Assembly: GCA_963921425.1 (NCBI GenBank)
Contig: OY992836.1
Location: forward strand, 379,501-443,500
Length of the DNA: 64,000 nucleotides
Source of the DNA: Dryas octopetala
Lineage: Eukaryota > Streptophyta > Magnoliopsida > Rosales > Rosaceae
Direction: 5' to 3'
Below, one piece after another: positions 11,021 to 22,694 of the stretch (positions within the stretch are counted from its first letter, which is position 1; each line of letters opens with the position of its first letter). Position numbers and translations under genes: made by a program. The notes under the pieces are model-generated. The model saw nothing but the letters and a program-made list of their open reading frames with translations. It was not told where the DNA came from and ran no database searches.

Positions 11021-11541
11021 AGCCAGCCCTCCGCGCATACAGCACCCACTCAGAAACAACTCAGCAGCCACCTCGGTCTCGCCAGATTTTGGCCAAGCTA
11101 CAACGGCATCCACTTCGAAAATAGGCGAAATGACCGCGGCTCTTGATAATCCGGCTGAGGATCGAAGCTAGGCTATCTCTGTAGTAGCTTTGGTGGAGGT
11201 CGAGCCAATCACGTCGAGGCGGTTACATCCCTATTCCTTCTCGGACCAGTAGGCGTCATTTTATTTTTCGGTGTAAAAAATTTTTTGTAGTAGATTAGAG
11301 GCTCTGATGACCACTTTAAATTTTAAGTTGGATTTCTGTAAAATTGTTGGGTCTGAGACCCTATTTGGTTGTGGTAGAGGTGGTTGATGATTTAGAAGTG
11401 CTTTTTAACAGGTCTAGAGATTTCTGGGTTAGTCCATTTTCAGGGGAGGTTCTGCCGAATTTTCAATAGGATTTTCCTTGAATTTGGACTCCCGCAGGAC
11501 CTCTCTGGGTTTCAGGGTGGAATCCGGGGGCGGTCTTGTCA
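10296..11541 (+). mobile_element. Intron-less TGTAACGACCC-family solo LTR (copy C)
   Basis: 1246 bp, TG...CA, flanked by GTACG (10291-10295) and GCACG (11542-11546), a 5-bp duplication with one change. It aligns to copies D and E but lacks two internal segments. The joins fall at 11124/11125 (AAAATAG^GCGAAATG) and 11180/11181 (CTATCTCT^GTAGTAGC). In D and E those positions carry GTGAG...AG and GTGAGTGG...CAG segments. The third block is 361 bp in both C and D. It looks like a reverse-transcribed spliced form. It contains no protein gene; the GC-rich open frames here are not credible. Confidence 0.88.
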
Positions 11542-12621
11542 GCACGAGACGCGAAGGAACTTGAGAACTTGTTGTTCAGCATGGAACAATATTTTAGAGC
11601 AGTGAAGGTAGACTCAAAGGAGAGTAAAGTGAGCATGGCCACGATGTATCTTACTGGCGATGCAAAACTTTGGTGGAGGACCAAATATGATGACATTCGG
11701 AATATGAGGTGCACCATCAACACCTGGGAAGATCTCCACAAAGAGCTGAAGACTCAATTCTTTCCTGAAAATGTCGAGTACATTGTTCGGCGGCAACTGA
11801 GAGAGCTCAGACAAACGAGCATTGTCAGGGACTACGTAAAAAAGTTTTCGGCCTTGATGTTAGATATTCAAGACATGTCTGAAAAAAACAAGCTATTCTA
11901 TTTCCTAGAAGGATTGAAGCCATGGGCCAGAACAGAGTTGCAGAGACAAAGAATTGGAGATTTGCCTTCCGCCCAGGCTGCTGTAGAACGCCTGACAGAC
12001 TACATTTATGACGACTCCTCTACTAGGAGGAACCAAACCCCCTCTAGTGGGAACAACAACAAGTCCTTCAGGCCCAACCAAAATAAAAGTGGGGGAGTAG
12101 AGTTGAGACCTGCTAACCAGGGAGAAAATGAAAGAAGGAACACAAACTTTCGGGACTCGGCACCATCCCGACCACAGAACCAAGCTGGCTTCAAATCTAA
12201 ATTTCTTGCTTGCTTTTTATGTAATGAACCACATAGAGTGGCTGAATGTCCTCATAAATCTGCACTAAATGCTTTGCAAGCTTCTATTCATTCGCAGGAA
12301 ACAGGTGAAGAGCAAGAGCAGGAGGCAGAACCCGGCCACATGGGAGCTCTGAGATTTTTGGGAGCCAAGATGAAGCAAATGGTTGATCCCAAGAAGATCC
12401 CTGAAAAGGGCCTTATGTTCGTGGAGGCAACCTTGAATGGTAAAGTCGCCCGAAGTGTAATGGTTAACACCGGTGCCACCCACAACTTTATCTCCAAAGG
12501 AGAAGCACAACGATTGGGCTTAAAGCTAGAGAAGGATGTTGGGCGCATGACAGCAATGAATTCTGAAGCATTGCCAACAACCGGCGTGGCCAAACAGGTA
12601 CAAATCAAGCTTGGGTCGTAG
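11542..12621 (+). pseudogene. Chromovirus gag C-terminal part, zinc knuckle and protease
   Basis: The frame resumes as ARDAKELENLLFSMEQYF, continues through the capsid-like region (DAKLWWRTKYDDI) and a CX2CX3HX4C knuckle (CFLCNEPHRVAEC, about 12208-12250), and enters the aspartic protease. The protease active site reads VNTGATHNF, so the catalytic Asp of the usual DTGA is Asn. The frame ends at TAG 12619-12621, probably a mutated TGG because homology continues in frame (DDFDVILGMKFLL). Gag packages the RNA and protease matures the polyprotein; this copy could do neither unaided. Confidence 0.88.
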
Positions 12622-14275
12622 GAAGGAGAAACGGACCTCATAGCAGTTTAAATGGATGATTTTGATGTCATACTTGGGATGAAGTTCCTATTGGAGAAGA
12701 AGGCCATTCCCATCTCAGCCGCACACAACTTGCTAATCATGGGCGAGAAACCTAGTGTGGTCCAAGCAATGATAAAGAAGCCTTCTGAACCCCGACTCCT
12801 GTCTGCCATGTGATTCAAAAAAAAGAGTGAAGCGCCAAGAGCCATCCTATGTGCTAGTCCCGATAGTGAAAGGTGAAGTGAATGATGAACAAGTTCCCCT
12901 GGAGGTTGAAGAGGTCTTGAAGAATTACCAAGATGTTATGCCCAATGAGCTTCCGAGATCCCTACCACCAAGAAGAAGTATAGACCATGAGATTGAATTC
13001 TTCCCTGGGGTGAAGCCACCTGCAAAAGCACCCTACCGAATGGCCCCTCCTGAGTTGGCCGAATTGAAGAGACAGTTAAATGAGTTACTAGAAGCAGGGT
13101 TCATTAGGCCTTCCAAGGCACCATTCGGAGCACCAGTTCTATTTCAAAAGAAGCAGGCTGGAAGTCTTAGACTATGTGTGGATTATCGAGCCCTCAAAAA
13201 AGTGACTGTGCGCAACAAATATCCCATTCCCTTGATTGCCGACCTATTTGATCAGTTGAGCAATGCCAAGTACTTCACGAAGTTGGATCTCAGGTTGGGA
13301 TATTATCAAGTACGAATTGCTGAAGGAGATGAACCAAAGACCACGTGTGTCACTCGTTATGGAGCTTTCGAATTCATGGTGATGCCATTCGGGTTGACTA
13401 ACGCGCCAGCCACCTTCTGTACTTTTATGAACCAAGTCTTTCATGACTACCTTGACAAGTTTGTGGTGGTCTACCTCGATGACATTGTGGTTTATAGCTC
13501 AACCCTAGAAGAACACCGAGAGCATTTGAAGGAAGTGTTCCAAAAGTTACGGGACAACCAACTATTTGTGAAGAAAGAGAAGTGTTCATTTGCTCAAATA
13601 AGTATCAAGTTCCTTGGCCACATTATAGAGCGTGGTCGTATCAGGATGAACATGGAGAAAGTGAGGGCTATTCAAGATTGGCAGACACCTCGAAATGTGA
13701 AAGAGCTTCGATCCTTTCTCTGATTAGCCAACTACTATCGGCGATTCTTGGAGGGCTATTCGAGGAGAACCACACCCTTAACTGAGTTGTTGAAGAAAGG
13801 GGCAGGGTGGGTTTGGAATGATTAGTGTCAGAGAGCGTTCGAAGACATCAAGCAGACCATGATGAATGATCCAGTCCTGACTCTCCCAGACGTGACAAAA
13901 CCATTTGAAGTGCAAACGGATGCATCCGACTTTGCACTTGGAGGAGTGTTGCTACAACAAGGCCATCTCGTTGCCTACGAAATCCACAAACTAGCGGAGA
14001 CCGAGAGGAAGTACACGGCGCAAGAGAAGGAACTTTTGGCAGTAATTCACTGTCTGAAAACATAGAGGTATTATCTGCTGGGATCTAGATTTGTGGTGAA
14101 GACGGACTACTCGGCAGTCAGTCATTTCTTGTCACAGCCTAAGTTGACTCCAAAACAAGCCCGTTGGCAGGAGTTCCTAGCGGAGTTTGATTTCACTTTT
14201 GAACATAAAGTAGGGAATACCAATCAAGTAGCAGATGCCTTAAGCAGAAAGCTGAGCTCGCGGCACTGTGTGCAC
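12622..14275 (+). pseudogene. Chromovirus reverse transcriptase and RNase H
   Basis: A 298-codon open stretch (12827-13723) carries most of RT: AGFIRPSKAPFGAPVLF, LRLCVDYRALKKVTV, FTKLDLRLGYYQVRI, MPFGLTNAPATF and the catalytic VVYLDDIVVYS. RNase H follows with FEVQTDASDFALGGVLLQ and ETERKYTAQEKELLAVI, then EFDFTFEHKVGNTNQVADAL. Single stops break it at about 12811, 13721, 13822 and 14063; two or more of these stand where Trp (TGG) is expected. There are otherwise few frameshifts, so the copy is moderately old. Confidence 0.9.
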
Positions 14276-14283
14276 TTGCAGCC

Positions 14284-14661
14284 TTGTCGAGTACCATGGT
14301 GGCTACATCAATGCGAGAGCGTATCCGGAGAAGTTTGGATAAAGATCCAATTGCCCAAGCAATTATGAAGCTTGTGAGTGAAGGGAAGACTCGTCGGTTT
14401 TGGGTGGAAGATCAGTTGTTTTGGACAAAGGGCGGCAGGTTGTTTGTCCCGAAAGCTGATGGGTTACACAGGACGCTGCTGCAAGAATGCCATGATACAT
14501 TATGGGTGGGCCACCTTGGTTGGCAGCGAACACATGCTCCCTTGAAGCAGGGTTATTACTGGCCCCAAATGCGAGATGACGTGATAGAGTACACCAGAAC
14601 TTGTCTTATCTGTCAGCAAGACAAGATTGAGAAGCAGAAGACTTCGAGATTGTTGGAGCCA
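14284..14661 (+). pseudogene. Chromovirus integrase, N-terminal zinc-binding part
   Basis: The HHCC zinc domain is visible: HDTLWVGHLGWQRT supplies the histidines and YTRTCLICQQDK the cysteines. The frame runs to TSRLLEP, where the CACTA element begins at 14662. The rest of integrase continues at 18293 in the same sense. Confidence 0.88.
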
Positions 14662-17600
14662 CACTACAAGAAAAATGTCTTTTGACAACATACGTTTAAC
14701 AACGTGCGGCTGATGCATGTTGCGAAATAAGGTATTTTACAACGTGCCTTTAATGCACGTTGTCATTAGTGTTATGTAAAAGTATTTGACAACATGCAGG
14801 TTTTGCACGCTGTTAAAAGCATATACTGCAACATGCATGTGCACGTTGTGCAATTTATTAAATATAACAACGTGCACCGTGTGTTGTTAAAATTAAACTC
14901 AGTAATATTAATGTAGACCAAAATTTTATCCAGATTGGAACTGGATGTTCGGCGCGACTGGACAAAGCTCTATCGATTCGCCCTACCTCTCTCCCCGGCC
15001 CATCGATTCTATCCTAAACCCATTCTTGCCGTCGTTCTCTTCCCCCCCAAATTTGATCGTTTCACAAAGGCAAAGCCCCATATTATTCCTAGCATAAGAA
15101 TGTCTTGGCTCAACTACTGTGCCTCTTCTTTTTGATTGCTTTATCCAGGTATAACAAGATTCTTCCTTTGCTTCTTTTTGTGGGTTTTTCTCAAATGGGT
15201 TTTGATTGCATTGAGTTAATTGCTTTTAATCTTGATGATGTTGGTATTGCAATATATCAATCTTGAAAATCTGTGTGTATTGCAAAATATTGCATTGAGT
15301 GAATATTGGCATAATTAGCTGAGCTCCACTATGGTCGAAGCACGCGAAGCCAGGCGGAGGGAGGGGAGCAGTAGAAGCAGTAGAAGCCCACGCAAGCCCG
15401 CAGATCTAGGTCTCAGCCTCCTGTTTCTTTCCTTCTCTTTCTCCCTCTATATATTTTTGCTTCTTGCCGTTATCATTGAAGGTTGCCTCCATCTTTGAAG
15501 CTCATCTCTTTAATTTATTAGGGTTTTAATGTTGGTTTTAATTTTCATGATTGAGTTTTTAGGGTTTCATACAAGGAAGCTCCTCTGTGCAAAAAAATCC
15601 CTATTATTTTCGTCAATTCTTTTATTTTGCTCAATTTCGGTGAGTTCTTCTTCAGGTCACTTCCCATTTTGCTTCTCCATTTCTCTACTTCTTCTCTTAT
15701 AATGATTATATGGTTTCCAGTGCCCCATTTGCAAAAAAAAAAAAATTCAATGTTATATCTTAATATTTTTAATTCCTATTAGTTATCGTGAATTTCTGTA
15801 TGCTATTAGTTCTTTCCTGATTTAATTTGCTATTGTCTGGACAGTAGTTTTGAAATGTTGTATAAAAATAATGAACTCAATTTATGCCTTCAATAGCTTT
15901 GATTTTGCATATGGAAGTTGTTCTAAACTATCATTTTCTTAAATTTCCAAGTCTCTAATGTTTACTTATATTTCATAGTCTGGTTATATTTGTTTTGAGA
16001 TTTTGAGTGCCCTGAACTTGCTATTATTAGTATATCAAAACAAATTTCAAGTCAAAACAAATTTCAGATGTCAGAAATTAGTATATCCATGCTGACTTTT
16101 CTGTTTACCTTCAATTCTTGTTGAAGATGGATGATTTTGTGGTATTTCCAGGTTTTGTGATTCTGCAGTTTATGTCAATTCTAAGTTCGTTTTGTTTTGG
16201 TTAAAAGGTAGACCAATGAAAAGAATCAAAAATTGCCCAAATACAATTTTTTGGAGACGGTTCTCAAGGAACAGCTGCTCCTTAGTTTCCAAATCAGAGG
16301 ACTATCATGTCTGAAATATTTGGACGAGAAGGCACTTCAACTCCTCAAGAATGTAGGTAATGTTCCTGTCTTGAATTATGTAGTTATCTCTTTCCTATAT
16401 GTTCATCAAGAACTATTCTTCCATGAAGTAAAGGTATCAGAATAAGATGGGGGAAGATTGGCCCAAGATAGCTCACATTGATTACATAACAGAGAACATC
16501 TTGGTTTTCATTTCACTCTCAAATCAAAGTCAGGTATGTAACAATAACACCACTTATTTAATTTCAATTTCGTACTTTATGTTTTGACTTTTCAACTGAA
16601 AGACATTACTAGTTATGAACTTCACTTCTTTATATATTGCTTAATCACATGTGTAATAAAACATACAGCCACTTAGCTAAAATTGAACTCTCAACTTTGT
16701 TTTCTGCAGAGTTCTTCAAATGGCTTATTTCACTTTGTTTTTCTTAACTTTGGTAAGTTTAGTTCAATTAAGATTAGACTCCAATGGTGGTACAATTAAA
16801 ATTGTTAAGTTACTATCATAAGGTTCTAATTTGATGATTGTTAATCATATAAAACACATATTTTGATAATAAAAGTTTTATTTTAAAGAGCAACACACTA
16901 CCCTTTACATCTCACCTGCTCCAAATATGATTTGTATTAGGTGTTGTTGACTGACATGCTAAATAGCTAGCCCGTTTGTTTATTGTGGTTCTCTTTTTGT
17001 TTTGTTTTTTTTTTTTTCTTGTTTTTGTTTCTAAGGGTGCACAGGGGTATGTAATTATATAATGGGTTGGAGCTAGCCCTAAATTCTTAGTACCTTTTAT
17101 ATATGTTTGTTAGGCCATATAAGGCTTTTAGCAGGGCATTCTTTTGTGGTTATGATTTAAGACATTTTCTCTCATGTTTTCTCATTTATATATATAGCTG
17201 GATTGTTAGTTGATGTTGAGTTTAATATCTTTTATATTTCTTTTCTATACTCCCATGGATTTTCTGATTTATATTTGTTGCTAGTTTGAATCATGTACAT
17301 GTCTTTTTTTCTTTTTCTTTTCTAAGGTTTTTTGCTAGTTGAAGAGAACAATAGCTTCATCACTAAATCATGTATCTTTATGGTCATGAAACAAAGAACT
17401 TGGACCTTTTGGCTTTTGCAAAGGAATTGCACAGCATGTTAAAGACAAAAATGATGCATATTTCCCTCCCTCCCTATCTCCCTCCAATCATTTCCCTCAA
17501 ATTATTAACATTTTTTTTTCTTTGATATTTCCTTTTCTAATCAATTTTTTTACTGCCATTCTTTTCTCTCACTGGTGGTGACAGAGGCATGCATATGTAT

Positions 17601-18289
17601 GAAGAGTGGTACACCAACTACTGGAGATGCATTTTAACTTCAATGGAATTTGGGTTTAGACCATGTTTTGAACGAGGACTACAAGTTTGGCAGCTAAGTG
17701 GATCATTCTTTTCATAAGACCTATAATATTGTTTGGGCTTTTTGTAATACAAGTTGTCCTAGATTTGGTTTTTGTTGTTTAGTTTCGACATGAAGAATTG
17801 ATGTTTATTGAAAAATCTAACTATCAATTTGACTGTAAAATATTTTATTATTGGTAGATTAATGATTTTCTTTGATTTTAAACAATTGGTGGATAACTAT
17901 TTTGTTACTTAATTGTTAGCTCAAATGGGTGGTTAACATTGGTCTGTCAAATTATTATTAAAAATATATATGAATGACAACGTGCAATTCAAAGTTGTCA
18001 AAAAATAAACAACAACATGCAATTGCATGTTGTTGAAACATTATAACAACATGCATAGCACGTTGTTGATTAACAAGACTACAACATGCGCATGTCGTCT
18101 TACACTCGCTATGAACGAATGATCAAACATTGTGACGACGTACATCGCCTTTTTTGGCAACGTGCAGTGCATGTTGTTAAAGGATCTCACTTTTTAACAA
18201 CATGTCGTACGACCACGTGCAAGTGCACGTTGTGTATCTACTTTAACAATGCACATTGCACGTTGTCAAAGGGCTTTTTTCTTGTGGTG
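14662..18289 (+). mobile_element. Non-autonomous CACTA (En/Spm) DNA transposon, 3628 bp
   Basis: Ends are CACTACAAGAAAAATG and TTTTTTCTTGTGGTG, with the exact 3-bp target duplication CCA at 14659-14661 and 18290-18292. Both ends carry many subterminal copies of an ACAACRTGCA-type motif in both orientations (about 14680-14890 and 17970-18265), as expected for transposase binding in this superfamily. I find no transposase. The interior (14900-17960) is AT-rich and includes a stretch resembling a plant gene leader (about 14935-15135) and several possible intron-like pyrimidine tracts. A captured host fragment is possible but I cannot name one. Confidence 0.95.
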
Positions 18290-18292
18290 CCA

Positions 18293-19137
18293 CTACCTGT
18301 CCTTACCAGACCTTGGGAGAGTGTCTCGTTGGATTTCATTACTAGTCTCCCGAAGGTTAAGGACCTTAGTTGCATTCTAGTGGTGGTGGATAGATTTTCA
18401 AAGTACGCAACGTTTATCCCAGCTCCAAAGTCTTGCCCCGCAGAGGAGGCAGCTCGTTTATTCTTCAAGTATGTGGTGAAGTATTGGGGTGTACCCAAAA
18501 ACATTGTAAGTGACAGGGACACCAGGTTCACAGGTACGTTTTGGTCAGAACTCTTTAGTTTACTTGGTTCTCAACTAAACATCTCTTCGAGCTATCACCT
18601 ACAGACAGATGGCCAAAATGAAAGATTCAATGGGCTCTTAGAAGAATACATGCGTCATTTTTGTGAATGCCAACTAGAAGAATTGGGTGCAGCTGCTAGA
18701 CATTGCACAATTTTGATTCAACTCCAAGAAGAGCTCATCAACCAACATGAGCCCGTTCGAGATCGTAACCGGACAACAACCCCTGCTGCTGCACACTGCA
18801 GATGAGACTTACAGTGGAAAGAATCCCAGGGCCTTCAACTTCACGAAAGAGTGGAAGATTAATTCTGAGATTGTGAGAGCCTACTTGGAAAAAGCTTCGA
18901 GTCGAATGAAGAAGTAGGCAGACCGCGGGCGGCGACCCTTAGAATTCTAAGTGGGAGATCAAGTCCTATTCAAGTTGATGCCAGAACAACTCCGAGTCCT
19001 CCGTAACCAAGACCGAAGACTCCTCCGTAAGTATGAAGGGCCATTTCCAGTCATCTCCAAAGTTGGCAAAGTTTCCTACAAGATGGACATTCCCTCGTGG
19101 ATGAAGGTGCATCCCGTTTCCACGTCAGCAACGTGAA
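18293..19137 (+). pseudogene. Chromovirus integrase catalytic core and C-terminal domain
   Basis: The frame resumes after the CACTA element with LTRPWESVSLDFITSLPK. Catalytic D, D and E are present in LDFITSLP, IVSDRDTRFTG and DGQNERFNGLLEE. A frameshift follows near 18680. The C-terminal GPF/Y module appears as RKYEGPFPVISKVGKVSY and KPYQPDQADP. The upstream ATG frame from 18086 only reads through the CACTA terminus and is not real. Confidence 0.88.
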
Positions 19138-19412
19138 GCCGTATCAGCCAGATCAAGCAGATCCAGCGCGCAACCAACCAGGCAGAGCCGAAGTCGACGT
19201 CACGCCTCCGAAGGCAAAAGAAGTTGAAGAAATCCTGGCAGACAGAATGGTGGTACGTGGTGGCCAGACGTCCGCGTTTGGAATTCCTTGTCAAATGGAA
19301 GGGACTAGGAGATGAAGAGACAAGTTGGGAGAAGGAAGGAGACTTGCAGTCATTCAAGCAGAAGATCGAAGAATTCCGCGCTACACAGTCGTCGAGGATG
19401 CCAACAACTTAA
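19138..19412 (+). pseudogene. Chromodomain at integrase C-terminus
   Basis: The sequence spreads over two frames: EVEEILADRMV in one and RLEFLVKWKGLGDEETSWEK in the other, with an indel near 19255. FLVKWKG..DEETSWE is the chromodomain core with its aromatic-cage tryptophans. In chromoviruses this module targets integration to marked chromatin. It ends 12 bp before the polypurine tract. Confidence 0.88.
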
Positions 19413-19423
19413 GTGGGGGAGGG
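19411..19423 (+). other. Polypurine tract of chromovirus
   Basis: AAGTGGGGGAGGG directly before the 3' LTR. Confidence 0.88.
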
Positions 19424-19927
19424 TGTTAGGGGTTGCTTTTGTATGCCGCAATGCTTGCTTGCCCGCCCAAGGTCATTAGTCAAGCCTAGGCCGCTTGCTT
19501 GTGTGCAAGGGTATTTTAGTAATTAGCAAATTATGTATTTTTGGGGAATTATGTATTATGACTCCTCAAACACTTTGATGTTCCTTGGTGTAATGTTCAA
19601 CTTCGCTCAAAATGCTCTTTACAGAGGGGTGACTAGTCGGTGGAATGTTCAACTGGCATAGGTAAGAGCATGCACCTTGAACCCCTGTACTCTCTTGCCA
19701 TCAATATAAGAAGTATATTCATTCAATCTTCTGTTGCACTGTGAGCTTTTCCATTTGTTATTGTTTGTGTGAATTTTATTTGTGGCTTGCTTAGTGCTAG
19801 CACAAATCTAATATATTGTGTGGGTTGTGTTGCCTACGAGGTACTCACTTGGCTGACTTGCTACTTAGGAGAAGGTTAGCAAGTGCCGCACGGTCCGTCT
19901 TTAGCCTTGTAAAGTCGGCCCGTGACA
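19424..19927 (+). mobile_element. 3' LTR of chromovirus
   Basis: TGTTAGGGGTTGC...CCCGTGACA, 504 bp, paired with 8307-8814; followed by the CCGAG target duplication. Confidence 0.93.
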
Positions 19928-21200
19928 CCGAGTCAGCATATAGTTGACTAAATCAGTCTTCGAAATTACATGAACACAACAAGGCAATAAATATTGCAAG
20001 ACACAATTTCTCAATTGCAGAGTACTTAACTTCCACAGTAGTGAGAATCCTGCTGAGATAATAAATAACTTGTTCTTTCCCACAAAGATTTTGTTGGGCG
20101 AGTAAACTCCCAATTGACTGCTCAAACGCCGAGATGTACAACTTTAAAACTGCTCCTCGCCGAAGAGGCATCAACACAGGGGGTTTGGTGAGATATTTTT
20201 TCAAAGCATCAAAAGCTTCTTGGTGTTCTTGATTCCAAATGAATTCTTCTTCTTTCTTAAGGCGAAGTAGAGTGGTAAAAGCCCTAATCTTGCCAGATTA
20301 GTTTGAAATGAACTGGCGGAGAAAGTTCACCTTGCAAAGAAAATATTGTAGTTCTTTCTTCTTTCTTGGAGGGGGAGCTTCCATAATCATCTTCGCATTG
20401 TTCTTATCCACTTCCACTCTTCACTGGTGTACAAGAAACCGAAAAAAGTTCCCTGCCGAGACTCCAAAAGCACACTTTAACGGATTCATCTTTAGATTGT
20501 GCTTCCTCATCTTCTCGAAGGTATGGCGAAGGTCATGTAAATGCATAGCTCTTTGTTTAGTCTTAACCACGATGTCATCCACATATACTTCGACAGACTT
20601 TCCAATTAAATCATGAAAAATTGCATTCATAGCCCGTTGATAAGTAGCACCAGCATTCTTCAACCTAAAAGACATAATGACCTATTCGTGCAGTCAGCCA
20701 GCCCCTGGACATCGAAATGCTATCTTGATCCGATTCTCTTCAGCAATAAAGATTTGATTATAACCTGCATGGCCATCCATTAAAGACAACACCTCATGCC
20801 CAATTGATCCATCAACCAACAGGTATAGTTGTGTTCAGATTTCTGAAGTCAACACATACTCACAGCTTCCCCTTTTTTTTTTTTCACAACTGGCATGATA
20901 TTAGAAATCCATTTGGCATAACAGATCGGGCGAATGAATATTGTCTTCACCAAACGTTGGATCTTTTCAGTTATCTTCAGCTCTACCTCTTTAGAAAATC
21001 TTCTCACAGGTTGAGCGAATGGTTTTAACCCTTCCTTTAATAGCAATCTATGCTCGACAATAGATCTTTCTAACCCTGGCATCTCGTCATAACTCCAAGA
21101 AAAAAAATATGAATATTCTCTAAGAAGTGTTATCATTGCCTTTTGTTCGCTTGGGCTTAACAACCCACTAATAAAGATAGGCCGAGGCTTTTCTTATGTA
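19928..21200 (-). pseudogene. Tat element reverse transcriptase and first RNase H
   Basis: On the minus strand, 21163-20849 carries EYSYFFSWSYDEMPGLE and FSKEVELKITEKIQRL. 20675-20421 holds MSFRLKNAGATYQRAMNAIF and the catalytic VYVDDIVVKTKQ, and 20204-19953 the RNase H start (LKLYISAFEQSIGSLLAQQN). Frameshifts and a gap near 20700-20850 separate the pieces. RNase H stops at the CCGAG site where the chromovirus landed and continues at 8306. It shares wording and order with 941-2167. Confidence 0.85.
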
Positions 21201-22330
21201 CCCAAGTTGATCTCAAGCAATGGATTCTGAACCTCAGCCTTTGAATCATCTAGCTCTGTAGGCTCACATTCTAAATCTTTTATGCAAATTTCAGGTTCTC
21301 AGGCTTCAGAAACATATTCGGCAGCAATTTCTATTCTTTGTCCCCTTTCCCATCGAAGTAAAGCCCTGTCATACTCTTCTCGGCATAGAGCCACAACGAA
21401 CTCCTTAAATTGTTCCGCCGCTTTAGCTACGGAAAACCCTTTGCCAATTATGTCACACATCATAAGTAAGTTTTTTCTCAAAATATGTCAGAGAAGTATG
21501 ATGGGATACCCTCTTCGATCTTCGCATAAGATATGTCAGTTGGTCATCCATCTTGGCCATTCACCTCCAACTTTACAACTCCAATGTCTTCATTGTATAC
21601 TGTAGCATGTAGGAAATTTTTCGAGGCCATGAAAGGCCTTGAGTCTGCTTCAATTATCTCTACCTCATCCTTGCCCACATAATACACTTTTGAAGCAAAG
21701 TGGAGGGGATACACAGGTTTGAATGGATCACATCTCTACCAAGAAAAACATTGTAAGGTGAGACCGAATCAGCAATAAAGAACCCTGCCCTTTGTTTTCA
21801 GCTTCCAACTTGAATATCAAGAGGTAAACAACCAGCCGACTTGTGTGCCATTCCCACATAATCAGTGATGTACATGTTTTTTTTTATCAAATTGTCCTCA
21901 ATTTTTCCCAATTTTTTCATCATGGTTCTTGGCAAAATGTTAACTGTTGCCCCTGGGTCAATAAAGACCTTATCCACTTGAACTCCATTCAAATGACCAA
22001 AGATGTATAATGGGTGAAGATGATCTGCGGAAAGCACCTCTGGCTTTTGAATAATCACCTTTTCAAAACTATTTATTGTCAGGTTCCCTACTCGCTCAAT
22101 GACCTCTTCGATCTCATACTCTGTTATTGTAATCTCGGCCATTGGTGCTTCCTCAACATCAACGTACATCTCCTTCCAACCAGTTTTGCTGTCCTGGGTG
22201 AGCTTCAAATTCAGCTAGCAAAATGAATACCATACTGCACTCGGCTTGATCAATGGTTCCAAACTTGAATTCATGCTTGTGTACTGGCCGAGTACCTTGG
22301 TTTTTCACTCGGCTTTCAGTACGTAATTCC
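21201..22330 (-). pseudogene. Tat element protease region
   Basis: The 136-codon minus-strand frame 22208-21798 reads HPLYIFGHLNGVQVDKVF then IDPGATVNILPR, the retroviral-type aspartic protease active site in its Tat form (DXGA). KSAGCLPLDIQVGS follows. Upstream, EITITEYEIEEVIERVGN resembles the linker before protease. Stops separate it from RT. Confidence 0.8.
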
Positions 22331-22694
22331 AAAATTGACCAACCGATATACCCAACCCTTCCTTATTCAGAGGTTTTGGTCAAGCTCTAGTCATTAGTAC
22401 TTTAGGTTGTATGGTTGGCTACTACTTTGCACAGCTTGACCAATCTTGACTGTCAGCCCTCGCTCAGGATGAATCCGCACGTTTGACACTTCGTCTGGGT
22501 GTTTAATTTCTGCCCTCAAACCTTTACCTTTATCCAATTTGATTTTGGCAATGGTAATTTGTAGAACTTTCTCTTTCAGCTCAACTTTAGTCACCACTTT
22601 CTTTTTCTCTACCTGACATTGCCCCCCGAGTGTTCGAATTTCAACATCTCCAGCTTCTTCAAATTTTGCAGGCTCATGAGCCATTTGCTCTACC

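Larger units (their letters stand above)
8307..19927 (+). mobile_element. Chromovirus (Ty3/gypsy) with nested insertions
   Basis: A complete LTR retrotransposon with exact 5-bp target duplications CCGAG (8302-8306 and 19928-19932), paired LTRs of about 505 bp, a Met-tRNA primer site, gag, protease, RT, RNase H, integrase, chromodomain and a polypurine tract. Removing the LTR insertion/duplication in gag and the CACTA element in integrase leaves roughly 5.8 kb, a normal chromovirus size. By eye the LTRs differ by about 15-20 substitutions and three small indels, so the insertion is not recent. The gag wording (AKELENLLFSMEQYF) and C-terminal chromodomain suggest the Galadriel clade; this is my inference. 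Many stops make it non-autonomous. Confidence 0.93.

Noticed and set aside
9635..11113. Proline/arginine/glycine-rich open frames on both strands
   Set aside because: They fall in the GC-rich non-coding leader of the LTR, are duplicated with it, and are not kept in copies D-F.
10296..11541. Independent random deletions as the origin of copy C
   Set aside because: Two deletions both ending exactly at matching GT and AG borders is much less likely than splicing, though not excluded.
18086..18300. Start of the 239-codon frame at 18086
   Set aside because: The first 70 codons read through CACTA subterminal repeats; the integrase part starts after 18292.
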